Assembly (NCBI RefSeq): GCF_047663525.1
Contig: NC_092613.1
Location: 3,249,501-3,313,500, forward strand
DNA: 64,000 bases
Direction: 5' to 3'
DNA from: Anas platyrhynchos
Taxonomy: Eukaryota; Chordata; Aves; Anseriformes; Anatidae
The translations under genes were made by a program, and so were the position numbers. Below are positions 24,236-35,500 of the stretch, piece by piece; position 1 is the stretch's first letter, and every line of letters begins with the position of its first letter. The notes beneath the pieces are model-generated. The model had not been told where the DNA came from, did not search any database, and was given only the letters and a program-made list of their open reading frames with translations.

Positions 24236-24680
24236 TTGTTTTCTCCCCCCAAAAATTCTCCCCTAATTTCTAGGGGCTGCTCCAGATCTGCCTTAGTAAG
24301 CACAAGGCAATGCCAACCCGGCCCCCAAGGGTTCCTCGCATCCCTGTTTGTTGTGGACTTTTCCTTTCCCTGCAATAAATTTTCCACTTACATTTTAAGG
24401 AAAGAAAATGTTTTCCGGTGCTTTTCTGGCTCTCTGTCGGGAGTGATTACTCCCAGATTTATTGGGATTTGCAAGGCAAGCGGCGATACCTGGGATCTCC
24501 GAAACGCCACTCACCAGGATAATGATGCAGGGAGCACTTGTCAGCCTCAGATCTGATTTATGGAGCAAGGTTTCATCCGTCCTGGTGCGTATAATTTACT
24601 GGGCTCTGGAAGTGGCTCATTAGGGGATGAGACGAATAAATCCATCAGTCCCGCGGGGAGGGGAAGAGCTTTGTCCGGCC
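24236..24680. promoter_or_regulatory. Candidate conserved non-coding element
   Basis: An unusually complex, repeat-free stretch of balanced GC with motifs such as CTAATTTCTAGG, GAGTGATTACTCCC (a near palindrome), ATAATTTACTGGG and CTCATTAGGGG. No coding potential is recognised. It is 7 kb upstream of ALX3. Conservation cannot be tested here. Confidence 0.3.
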
Positions 24681-24973
24681 AAGCTTCATGAATGGCTGGC
24701 GAATCCCTGGGGGGGTTGGGGTTCTCCCCAGAGGGCTTGACAGAGCCACCAAGGGGGGAGCATCCCGGCACGGTGCGGATCTGGCTCTGGGTGCAGATCA
24801 GGGGGTGCTTCATGGTGCAGTTTGGGAGCTGCTCCCCGAACACCGAGCATGCAGGAGAAGTTCAAGCCAAGTGCATTTGCTCCTACAAAGCTGATTTCTG
24901 GAAGGGCTCAGGTTTATTCCTGGTCTGTCCTGGCATCAGAGTCAGTTCAGCCCTTTCTCACTACGCAGACAGT

Positions 24974-25092
24974 GCAAAAAAAAAAAAAAAAAAAAAAAAA
25001 AATCTCTCCCCGACACCATCTCCCTTTTTCCTTTTTCCTTCTTTTTTTTTTCCTTTTTTTTTTTTTTTTCCTTTTTTTTTTTTTTTTTTTAG
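24974..25092 (+). repeat. Poly(A) followed by a long homopyrimidine tract
   Basis: A run of about 28 A at 24976-25003 is followed by a T/C-only tract from about 25019 to 25090 (long T runs separated by CC). It is a simple sequence, possibly able to form triplex DNA. Confidence 0.85.
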
Positions 25093-25262
25093 ATTTCCAC
25101 TATTTTTAGGGTGACTTTCCAGGTAAGGGCTCAATTCTGCCTACAGTCACCCCTTATAAATGCAAAATAACTGCAATCGGGTGAGCCCAGCTCTCCACAA
25201 AGGGGAATAAACCCCCGGTGGGACACACAGCCAAACAGGCAGCTGAAATCTGCAAGAGCCCT

Positions 25263-25340
25263 GACATGGAGTTACTCTGATTTAGACCCATTTAACCAAC
25301 TGCTGCATTGGATCAGGGCCGGATCCAGCTCCCAGTTACA
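25263..25340 (+). repeat. Ancient amniote interspersed repeat (remnant)
   Basis: CATGGAGTTACTCTGATTTA...GGATCAGGGCCGGATCCAG matches the same old amniote repeat motif (ATGGAGTTACTCCTGATTTACACC ... AGATCAGGGCC type) better than the copy at 3465. Confidence 0.5.
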
Positions 25341-25684
25341 TATTTATTAATTCTAAGTGATACTGCTTGTTTAGTGTTATTATTTCATACTTATGTTGTA
25401 TAACAGTAATATTCTAAAATTAGAAGTAAAAATCAGCATCCTTGAATCCTGCCACAGTCTGGCCACTTCCCAGCAGAGTCAATCTGGAATAAATTCCATT
25501 TAATCCCTAGATGCATTCCTGATTTTGCAAATGCTGTCAGAATTTAGGAATTGAAAGTACTATTTCCATGACTTTCAACAGGATTAATGCCCCAAACCCA
25601 ACCAGAGCATGTCGAGCCCAGCATCTCCCCTAAACCCTGGCTGCCGCCACTTCCAGGCTTCATTTTGCTTTTTAATTTAATTGT

Positions 25685-25735
25685 AATTTTTTATATTTAT
25701 TTATTTATTTATTTATTAATTTTATATGTATTTTT
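25685..25735 (+). repeat. (ATTT)n microsatellite
   Basis: TTTATTTATTTATTTATTTA-type repeat flanked by TTTAATTTAATTG, in an AT-rich pocket. Confidence 0.8.
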
Positions 25736-26140
25736 ACGGAGCAGCTCTGAGAAAAACCAAGCCTGAACTTGGCACCCCCAAGCACTGTCCCAGGCAACCT
25801 GGAAATCTCCGGCGTGCCTGGTGCTCTCAGTACAGATCTCTCCTTACAGCACGGAGCAGCCGGCACCGCGGACGGAGGGGATGGTGTCCCTGCGGAGAGA
25901 GGCTCTGCTCCGGCATAAAACCGAGCTTACAGACACCAAACAACTGCCCGGCTAACTCAGCAGCCAGGGAAACCCAACCAGCCGGCGTGAATCCACCCCG
26001 GGTTCTCGCTTGCAAAGACAAAGGCCAGACCCTGTGCACGTTTAAAGCAGCCCGGCCACGCTGAGCCCGGGGGAATTAAACTGATTTACTCCTGCAGCTC
26101 CTCTAAAGGCCACGGCATCACCGAAGCACTTTGTAAACAC

Positions 26141-26220
26141 TTCTGTTTTGTTTTGTTTTTTTTTTTTTGTTTGTTTTTTTTGTTGTTGTTGTTGTTTGTT
26201 TGTTTGTTTTGTTTTGATTT
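26141..26220 (+). repeat. T/G-rich simple repeat, (TTTG)n and (TTG)n
   Basis: An imperfect run of TTTTG, TTG and TTTG units with no other bases for about 75 bp. Confidence 0.85.
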
Positions 26221-26334
26221 GGCAACTACAGAAAATGGGTGGATTTTACACTGCTCTGAGTCAAGCCGCTGCTTTTTTCTTCCCCTCAGTCTATCTCCGT
26301 AAAACGCAAACGAAAACAAAAGCAGTTCAGCTTG

Positions 26335-26645
26335 GCTTTCGAGCCGCGTTTAATCCTTAATCCCATTCACAGCCATGCAGTTCATTTTCATGGGTTTTGT
26401 TGCCTTGATTGTTATTGCTATCATTAATTTAAGGCACGCTTTGACACTGAATGTTGCTCTGGAGTAAGAACTCAAGCCGCTGCCGGGACTACACAATAAT
26501 TTAGAGATTTCGGTAACGATGCTGAAAAACTTGCCCAGAGCTGTACTCTCAACAAAGCCACAATTTGCCTGAAAAGTTCCCCCCATTGCCAGTGCCGAGG
26601 GCATACATGTGCTATTGCAGCACACAGATATCACTCCTTAGCTAT
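26335..26645. promoter_or_regulatory. Candidate conserved non-coding element or fossil frame
   Basis: A complex AT-balanced block of about 300 bp, about 5 kb upstream of ALX3 exon 1, distinct from its simple-repeat neighbours. The - strand is open for 94 codons (26350-26634), with a basic, Met/Lys-rich C-terminal part (KATKPMKMNC). I do not recognise a protein family. A non-coding element or a domesticated transposon fragment are both possible. Confidence 0.3.
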
Positions 26646-26678
26646 TTCAACAGAGCTGTAATCCAGCCAGGCAGGGCT

Positions 26679-26767
26679 GGATTATATAGGAAAGATGATC
26701 ACAATATATATAGAAAAGATGATCACAATATGTTTGGATTATAGGAAAGATGATCACAACATGTTTG
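26679..26767 (+). repeat. Three-copy tandem repeat with GATGATCACAA core
   Basis: Units of about 24-32 bp (GGATTATAGGAAAGATGATC ACAATATG), with GATGATCACAA at about 26695, 26719 and 26750. Unit length varies by loss of the TTTGGATTATA part in the second copy. Confidence 0.85.
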
Positions 26768-29700
26768 TACAAATGTGGATATTTCTGCTGTTGTGCGGGT
26801 GCAACTGCCACACGCTCATCTGTGTCTCCGCAATCTAGATGCATGCTTGCACGCTTTTGCTGTCCATGTGTTGGTAACACACACTGATACAGAAATGCCC
26901 TGTGCTGTGTGCACGTCTGTAATACGTATTTTCATGCAATTGAATTATCTGTGCATATCTCTGGGTGGCTATAAGTACGTGTGTGTATATCGGTATTTGT
27001 GCAAAGCGTGTGAGTGGCACGGAGGCTGCCGTTGCCTTTGTGCATTGTTACTACATGCAGGGATACGTTTGTGTCTGCGCTTTTCCTTTGTGAGACCTGG
27101 GAACGGGACCATTTTCTACTTCGCCAGCCTCATTAAACAGCAAATCTGGCTCCGGCTTGGTGGAACCGATGGATTTCCGGCAGGGTCAGGCCGAGGGGCT
27201 CTGTCTCCCACTCAGCCTAACGCAAACCAGGATCGCAAGCAGCAAGGAAGATTTCCCCAGGTGAATTAATAAAGTCATTTTCCTGCCATCACCACACACA
27301 TTCCTGAGCAAGATCGAACTTTGGCTGGAGACAAAGCTCTGCAATGAATCAGGCAACAGAAATTGGGGGATTTTCTGGGGTATTTCTGAGGAAAAGAGGG
27401 ACATGCAGACAGGCAAAGGCTGAGGGGTGAACCCATGGTACTGCTGCAGCTTTAGGAAAAAATGTGAGCAAAGAAACAGCTTCCTTTGCTGCTCAAGGCT
27501 GGCATCAGGCTGCCTGGGAATATGGAAAATGCCCCTGCCCCATGCTACTGCTGACCCAGAGGGTGAGAGGCAGGGATGTGCCCCAGCCCCGCACCAGACC
27601 ACACTGAGCCCAGCCAGGGTGAATCCCCGCTGGGGACCAGAAGGTTCCTGCCCTGGGGCGCAGAGTCTGGAGGAGCCCTGACTGGGGATGCAGGCAGCCG
27701 GTACAGCCAAGTCTCACATCTTGGTTGGGGGAATAACCTCTTGGGATTCCCCACAACACGTCCTTGCCACAACAGGCAGAGGCCTACGGCACATCCCACC
27801 GCCTTTTGTCCGCACACAGCAGACATGGAGAGGTGAATCAGAGCTGAGCAACAGCCTCTAAGCCCTGCTCCAGGCTCAGTCTGCAATTGCCCAGCACAGC
27901 CGGGGATGCCACGGGCTGGGCTTTGGTGCCCCAGTAGCATCAGGAGGGCAGTCACCCCCACACCCAGCCCTGCCCTAACCCTGAAGCCGACGCGCAGAGA
28001 CACACTGAGCTGAGCTCCCCTGTGCTTTGCAGATGAAGTCGTGGCTGTTTCTCAGCAGGCTCCCAGAAAGTGCTTTCTTCCCAAACTGCAGATTTCTCAG
28101 GAAAAAAAAAAAATCAAAATTCCTGAGTAAAAGCCCATTGGTCAAAGTGAGGCTGCTGCCCCCCCCCCCCCCCCCCCGCCCCCTCAGCACTGCCTGCTGC
28201 TCTGCTTGCCCTTTGCTTGCTCTCAGCACTGCAGAGAGGGGCAGAAAGTGGAATTGGCTCTGGCTGAGGGCTGCCAAGAGGCTTGCGCTGGCCCTTGCCT
28301 CCTGTGACCTCCATCTGCTGAACCGTGGAAGTCTGGGGTGATTTGGGCATTGGGTATGCCCCGGTGGAGGTTGGACATGAGGCTGGTGCAGCCCAGCACC
28401 TTGGCACATCCCAGTGTTTGTTTTGAGGCAGGGACCCCAAATCCTGCAGGAGGCAGGAAGGGTGAGAGGGAGAGAACACATTCCTGGTCCTGCGCAGTAG
28501 GGATTGCTCCATGCCGTGCAAGCTTTTCCAAGGCTCTTGGTAGCTTTACAAAGTCTTGGCTGTGCAGGGATATTCTTACAAACCACAGAGCTATGCAAAC
28601 CCTCCCGGACTCCTGCCGAGCACTTCAGTGACATCTTGTGATCTCCAGGGAGGCAAGGCAGCTCTCTGAGATGGCTTAAGATGGTTGGGAAAGCCAATGG
28701 GATGCAAAGAGGGAAAAAATCCTCTTCTGAGCCAGCAAGAGAGAAACCGAAAACAAAAAATGTTTTCACTCCAAGCATCCCACTGGAGTCCTCCTGCTGC
28801 ACTTTGCAGGTCTTTTGCCATGGTTCATTTGGTAGCACATGTGTAAATAGACAAAACTGGGACACAAAAGGACTTTTCCATTCAAGAGCAGAACCAGTGG
28901 CATGTCTCCTTGCAGAGGTGTCATTTGGATGCTAAGACAGTGTGAAAAGTTTCTTCCTGAAGGGTCACAGTCATCCTTCTTCCACAAATACTCTGGTTTG
29001 TGACAAATGAACCCCATGAGCCCCACGGTGACCTCCCTCTCCTGCTCAGCCCTGTCCCAACACCCGCGCACAGTGCAGAGCCCCAGGCCACAAGGAGGGC
29101 CACAAGCAGACCGCCACATTGCCCTCCCCTGCAGCCTTTCCCCTGATCCCAAAGCACCCACCCCATCTGTGTGCCAAACCAGGAGGATGAGGCACCGCAG
29201 TCTGGCTCCACAGACAAGAAAGCCCAGGACAGAGCGGTGGTGGTGGACCCAGGAGACCCCAGAAGTCCTGGGTCAGCCCTACTGGCTGGGTTGATGGGAC
29301 AAAATCCACCAGCACCTCCACAGACTGCCATCTGCACAACAAATACCCAAAAGGGCTCACAAACCTCTCCCCCTACCACTGCCTTCAGCACCCAGATCCT
29401 CCAAATCCCTGCTAGCTTTAGACCAAGCACCTCCCAGGAGCCTTCCACCTGCCCTCCTGGGCCCCTGCCATGGATCCAGCCCAGAAGGACAGAACATCCC
29501 CAGGCAGCAGCCTGTCCCTGCCGCCCCCCCTCCACACCAGCAGCACACATGGACAGACTCATCCCTCTGCTATTAAAAGTCTCTAAATGCCAGCAGTAAA
29601 ACTGGGAGAGGTTCTTTGAAACTAATAAGCCTTTACAGGAGTTATGCTATGTTTAATAACACTTAATGACTTGTCACATGCCAGAGGACTTAAAGTCCCT

Positions 29701-30550
29701 ATTTAGCAATAATTTACAACATGCAGCAAGCTGAGGACAGTCTAACGGGGAAACTCGCGGCAGCTCCAGCTGCTGCGAAGGGAAAGTGTTGGGCAGCACT
29801 GTGTGCAGAGCAGGATGTGGACAGAGCCGTCACAGGCATTTGGGGGGGGGGATAAGGAGGGAACACCACCAGAACAAACCAGAGCCCCGCATCGCAGCCC
29901 CACAACTGCTTTCCTTGTTTTTCAGCTTCCCTCCCCGGGGGCTTTCACCCAGCCGTGATTTACAGCACACGCTGCGGACCTGGTGCTCCTGCGATAACAC
30001 GGGGCTTTGCGACAACCTGACACCACCACATCAATCCTGCAGCTGCGGATGAGACCTAGGGATTACATTATATTTTTATCATAATCTTCAAAGCAAAATT
30101 GCCTTTTGATTTCAGATTTGTGCCACAGGCTAACAAAGCACACCTACACTGCCTCAGCACTGCCAATAAAAGCAATAGCACCATGTACAACATTATTTGT
30201 CAGTGTTGTGCTGTTGTTTGGCTGTTTATCATGTCTGTGACCCACCTGGTTCTTCTCCACCTATTTTTGCTACTCCGAAGCAGTTCATCCCCTGATACCC
30301 ACAGATTATTTTTTGTTTGTTTGTTTGTTTTTGAGATCCTAGCACAGAGCAATGTCCCAGGATTAGCAGAGAGCTGTGCTGTGTGCCATGCATATGGGAA
30401 AACAGCAAATGGAAAACATCACCCTGCAGCTTTGCTCTCCGAGCGTTTCTCTGCATCTGTTACCTAATCTCCCCTCTCTTTGACATTGATCTTCCCTGCT
30501 GTAACACCCAGCCTTTGAATCGCCAAACCTGACCCGATCACTTTGCACTT
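26768..30550. other. Gene-free interval upstream of ALX3
   Basis: No coding exon seen on either strand. A Cys-rich 164-codon frame at 26775-27269 comes from TGT/TGC-rich sequence and has no homology I recognise. The only structured items are the C run at 28159 and a (TTTG)n at about 30312-30332. Confidence 0.6.
28159..28177 (+). repeat. Poly(C) run (about 19 C)
   Basis: A homopolymer of C. Similar runs occur at 31353-31370 (ALX3 5' UTR region) and about 37404-37418 (ALX3 3' UTR). Such runs are hard for older sequencing methods. Confidence 0.85.
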
Positions 30551-32560
30551 AACCACCCCCAAAGCTGTATAAAACCTGCCCCCAGCCCCCAGATCCAAAC
30601 TCTGGGGCGCCAGGATGCAGCCGAAGTGGCTCTGATGCAGACGGACGCAGAGGAGCAGAAAGGGAGGAAAGAGAGGATGGAAGAGGAGCGAACCCAGGCA
30701 AACCCCGGCCCCTCGCCTCGCCATCCCCGCAGCAGGGAAGGGAGCCGGGAGCTCTGCGAATCTGAGCTGGGGGCACGGCGGCGCTCAGCCCTGCGGGGCT
30801 GCTCCGGGGGCAGACACAGACACAGAGGACATGGAGCCGTGGGTCTGGCCTCAGAGCCCTGCCTGCCCCGGTGCCGTGCCTCGGGGTCAGCATCTTCCCT
30901 GCCCCAGCCTGCCCAGGCCTCAGCCGCAGCCCCGAGGAGGGAAAGGCCGCAGACAGCCTCACGCGGCCTGCAAAGGGGAAAAAACCCAATGGGTGTCTGA
31001 AAGACTGAGGGCAGAGGTTTATCCCCCTGCCTGGGACTTTGAGCTGCTCCCAGGGGCTGGGGTTGAGGCTTGGAATCAAGGAAGGGCCCTGGGCGCTTCC
31101 TGTAGCCCGAAGACCCCGGGGAGCAGCAAGCAGGGAGGCCCAGACCCCCGCAGCCCCTGCCCGGGCACGGAGCGGGTTTGTGCCCGCAGCCACGGCAGGG
31201 GGATCGGGGCGTCCCGGGCTGGGGGGGCACCGGGATTAGAGGGTTAACGGAGCGGGTGGGAGGGCGCACGTGACCCAAGCGGTGCAGTGGGCTGGGGTGG
31301 GTGGGTGTGAGTGTGCTGGGGGTGCTGGGCGAGCCCTCCCTTCCAGCCCCAACCCCCCCCCCCCCCCCCCAGCCCCGCACAAAATCCGCTCCCCGCGGCC
31401 GCCCCGGCCCCTCCAACCTGCAGCATGGAGGCGAGGGGCTGCCCGGCCTTCCCCACCGGCCGCCGGGCCGGGCCCCCCCCGGGGCCACCGCGGACCCCCG
31501 GCCCCTTCGTGGCCGGGCAGCCAGGACCCCCCCGGCACCCGCCGCCGCTCAGCCCCCACTGCCCGCCGGACAAGGCAGAGCCCCGGTATTTGGGTGCCAC
31601 CAGCCCGGGGCCCCTCGCCGTGGCCGTCAGTGGGAAGCCCTTCTACCCGGCCGGGGCTGCAGGTACCGGGAGCTGCGGGGTGGAGGTGGGAGCCGGGGCC
31701 GGTACTCCCCCAGCCCTTTTCTTTCCTCTTTTCTGCCCCCGCACGGAGCCCGATCCTGCCGTCGGCCCCGGGGATGCGCCGTGCGGGCTGCCCTCAGTGC
31801 CTCCGGGCCCCCTTATCGCCGACACGCTCCCGCTGTCGCGACATGGCCCTGTTAGAGCACAGACCGCCACGGTCGGGCGGCCTCGACCCCGGCAAGCCCG
31901 AGGGGAGCGGGGATCCCGGCCAGGGCGGCGGGGCCGGGAGCGGGGAGAGTTCAAGCTCCGGGGATGGAAAAGCGGCCCCGTCCCTCGGGGGGGATGCGTC
32001 CGGCCGCCGCCCGGGCCCGGCCTCACCGGCAGCGCCCGGCGCCCGACGGCAGCTCCTGGGCCGGGAGCGGCGGGGTCCCGGGGGGTCCCGGCTCGGGGCC
32101 GCCGCCAGGCTCGGGCAGGACGCGGCGCTTCCCCCGGGCCCGCTCCTCTCCTCGCTCTTTCCCTCCCGGACGAGGCCGTCGGAGACCGCCGAGGGCTCCG
32201 GTTCATCCCGTCCCGCGGGCCTTTTATGTCCCCGTTCGCTTTAATAGAACCCCCCAAAAAAAAGGGGAAAAAAAAGGAAAAAAAGGAAAAAAGAAAAAAA
32301 AAGGCAGCACCGCAGTGTAATGGGAACCAGGTGGGGCTCGGCACAACAGGTAGAGAAAGCCACGGGGCACGGGGAGCCCCCACTGCCACCCCCCGGGCCG
32401 GGCCGTACCGGGGCCGCGCTTACCTGCTCCGGGTGCCGGCAGCCGCGTTCTCTCCCCCGGTTCCTGGGAGCCCTTCCCGTGCCCCGTCCCTTCACTAATG
32501 ATCCCTCCGAGTGCTCCTTTCCCCTCCCGGTTCACCCAATAATCGTGCAGCTGTTCCCCA
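30550..32560 (+). promoter_or_regulatory. ALX3: ALX3 CpG island and promoter region
   Basis: A dense CpG, very GC-rich stretch surrounds ALX3 exon 1 and runs into intron 1. Candidate elements are a TATAAAA at 30568-30574 and a palindromic E-box (CACGTG) at 31267-31272, 153 bp upstream of the ATG. A run of 18 C sits at 31353-31370. The transcription start cannot be fixed from sequence; the TATA box would imply a long 5' UTR of about 0.8 kb, so a start nearer the E-box is equally possible. Confidence 0.6.
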
Positions 32561-35500
32561 GCTGCTGGCTTCCCCAGCGCCGCAAAATTGGTCAGGGGGT
32601 GTTGGTTTGGGGGGTATCTGTGTCTTCCCTTTTTCCCATCCTCTTTGTCCCCCTGCGACTCTGTTTATTTAGCTACACGCCTGTATCCTGCTCCCTTCCT
32701 GCCTTCTCCTTTTTGGCCATTTATTTATTTGTCTCCAATGCTGGAACCCGCTGGACACTTGGAAATGCGGTGCCTTTGGAAAGGGGAAAAACCCCGAACC
32801 CGACGCATTTATCAGACCGGTTTGTGCAGCGGATTTTTTTTTACTTTGTTTTTCCTGATTTTCAGTTGTTTTTTTTTTTTTTTTTTTTTTCCGCCTTCGC
32901 TCTGCTCCTTGGTGGGGCTTGTTTTTTATCACTAAACCCCCTGGCCCAGCTCTAGCCCGGGCTCAGCCCGGCCGAGCCCTTTGAAAGACAAAGCCGGGAG
33001 GAAGCGGCAGCTCGGCCTCATCCCTTCACCGTTACCCGCCGCCGGGGCATGGACACAGGTCGGTACCGAGAGGGAAGGGGAGCAGTCGCCCCCCCCAAAA
33101 TCCCGCCCCAAGATAACATTTTCCCGTTAATTCAAAGCAGATGCACCTCGACTCTTGTCTGTGCGCAGTAACCCCCAAATTGCCTTAATTATGAAACAAC
33201 CAAAAATCAAAAAGGAAAGTCCAGAAAAGGCCGCTCCGGGGGCTGGTTGCGGGGGAGCACAGAGCCCCTCGAGGGTGTGCGGGGACCCCACTCCGCTGAG
33301 ATGTGACGGTAACGGGCCAGGAAGGAGGATCTGTCCCCAAGGAGGTGATTTCCCCCTCGCCGGCCCCAAGCGCTGCGCCGTGCCCAGCACCCAGCGGTGG
33401 GCCGCATCCTGCCCATCTCCAGGGCTGAGCCCACCGGGAGGGCTTCTGGCCTCTACCTGCTGCCAGCCCAAGTCCCTGGAGGTGGAAGTAGTTGGGTGGG
33501 GGCAAAAGAATGGATTTCAGTTCATCTCCTGTCCGGGTAAAGCCCCTGTGTGTCCCCTGCGACTGCTGGGGGACCAGGTCCCCATCACCAGTTCTGCTCC
33601 TCAGGGGACCCCGCAGCACCAGATCCTGGCCAGAGCCGCTCAGACTCTGAGCTCTGCATGTCCCTCCATGGGGACAAGCACCCCTCCCTGGGGGACAAAG
33701 GCAGTCGTGGTGCCTCTGAAACACTGGCAGGGATTTGGCTCCTGGAGTCCATTCTGTGAGACTCCCCACAGGCCAAGCAGCAGTGCGGGGCGGGGGGGAA
33801 CCCCAACTTATTGCTCTGGCTCCTGTCGTGCAGGAGGGAGGGGAAAGGAGCAAAGAGGGTGGGGTTTTTTGTTTGTTTGGTTTTTACTCCTTTTTGAATT
33901 GTTTCCTGAGAGTTACGGCTGAAGGAAATGTAGTACCAGCAGCAGGCAGAGGCTTTTTGGGGTGCGCTGTGCCTGTCCCACCTTGAACCGAGCTGAGCCA
34001 TAGGACTCTGGATGTGGCCCAGGCTCTGTAGCTCCAATGGCTCTGCCCCAGGAGGAGGCAGCAGCCTGTGCAGGAAGGGAGCAGGGCGAGCTGAGCAAAG
34101 CTCGGCCAGGAAGGTGAACCCTCACTCGCCTGCCTCTGCCCCGCCGCACACCCTGTACCCATCAGAGCAGCTCCTGAGAGGCGCCCCAAGTGCGGGTCCT
34201 GCGGTGCCGAGCACCCACCAAGCTGTCCCCTGGCACCCTTGGGGAGCCAGCCCCCCGCTCCCCCAGGGCGAGGGCTTTGCTCTCCACGCTCCCTGCCATG
34301 ACTTTGACCCAGACGGAGCCCCTTTCCCCTGGAGCTGCACCCACACAACTCATGGGGTGATGCGGAATGCACCCAAAATGCAGTCTTCATCCTCTCCCCG
34401 CAGGAACGGGGGGCTCCTTGCGTTAACCAACCCGCCTTGTGACTCTCCCCTCCCAGGTGGTGAGAAGGGATGCAAAGGCGAGTACCAGGTGGTGCCCGCA
34501 GCCTGCCGAGCCCCCAGCAAAGCCCCGGGACAGCTGGGCTGCATGCTGGCAGCACCCCTGGGCAGCCTGCGGGAGCACCCAGCTCCCCCGCTGCCCGAGT
34601 CCCTGCCGCTGGGCAGGAGCAAGAGCAAGAAGCGGAGGAACAGGACAACCTTCAGCACTTTCCAGCTGGAGGAGCTGGAGAAGGTTTTCCAGAAGACGCA
34701 CTACCCCGACGTCTACTCTCGGGAGCAGCTGGCGCTGCGGACGGACCTGACCGAGGCCAGGGTGCAGGTACGGCTCGGGGCTCTCGGCATCTTGCTAAGG
34801 GGTCGTGCCAGGCAGGGCTGGAGGACACTTTCCTCTCCTGCGCAGCAGAGCTTGTGGAGGTGATGCTGAGTGAGGGGCTGGTGCTTCCTGGGGGATTGGG
34901 CCAAGCCCCAGGGAGGAAATCCCAGCCCTGGTGCTCGCTGCGCCCACCATCACAGTGGTGCCAAGTGCCAGCTGCCTCACTGCACCTCTTCCTTTGTCCC
35001 CTCCAAGGGACAGCAGAAGTTAAAATTTGGGAGGCTGCTGCCAGCACCCCCCAGCCTCCTCGTACCCTGTGCCCCACCAAACACCCTCCTAACACCCCCC
35101 TGGCCTCCCTCCCATCCCAACCCCAGATGAGCAGTGATGGAACATCCCCACACCCAGTCGAAACCCCCAGGGTGCAGCCTGGATGGGGCTGGGGATCCCA
35201 TCCCAGGACCCCAGTTTTGTGTTGTGGGGTGGGGTGAGGCCCTCCCTCCGTGCCCCAGCTCTGCCGGCACCGTACCAGCAGCAGGCCAGCAGGCTTTTCC
35301 AGAGGTGTTTCCACGTGGTGTGACACCCTGTGCTGGCCAAGGAGACTTGGAGGGGGGCCCGGTGGAGAGAGCAGCGCAGGCAGGGGGGGAACAGAGCAGG
35401 GCACGAGGCTGGGGGCGCGTGGCATGAGGCTGGGCACTGACTGCCCCGAGCCACCGAGCTCTGGGTACTGCCCCCTGCATGGGGCAGGGGCAGGGGACAC

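Noticed and set aside
24692-25114. 140-codon frame ending in Lys/Phe runs
   Set aside because: It runs through the poly(A) and homopyrimidine tract; low complexity only.
26679-26767. CRISPR-like array
   Set aside because: Only three unequal units with no unique spacers, in a vertebrate nuclear context; it is a tandem repeat.
26775-27269. Cys-rich 164-codon + strand frame
   Set aside because: The cysteines come from TGT/TGC-rich low-complexity DNA; no family resemblance, no good splice or promoter context.
1-30000. SLC6A17 or UBL4B coding exons expected by synteny
   Set aside because: I looked for transporter transmembrane-type exons and a ubiquitin-like frame and saw none. UBL4B is a mammalian retrogene and SLC6A17 would lie further left.
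31311-31424. N-terminal extension of ALX3 from an in-frame GTG
   Set aside because: No ATG lies upstream in frame and the extension is poly-Pro from the C run; the ATG at 31425 has a strong Kozak context.
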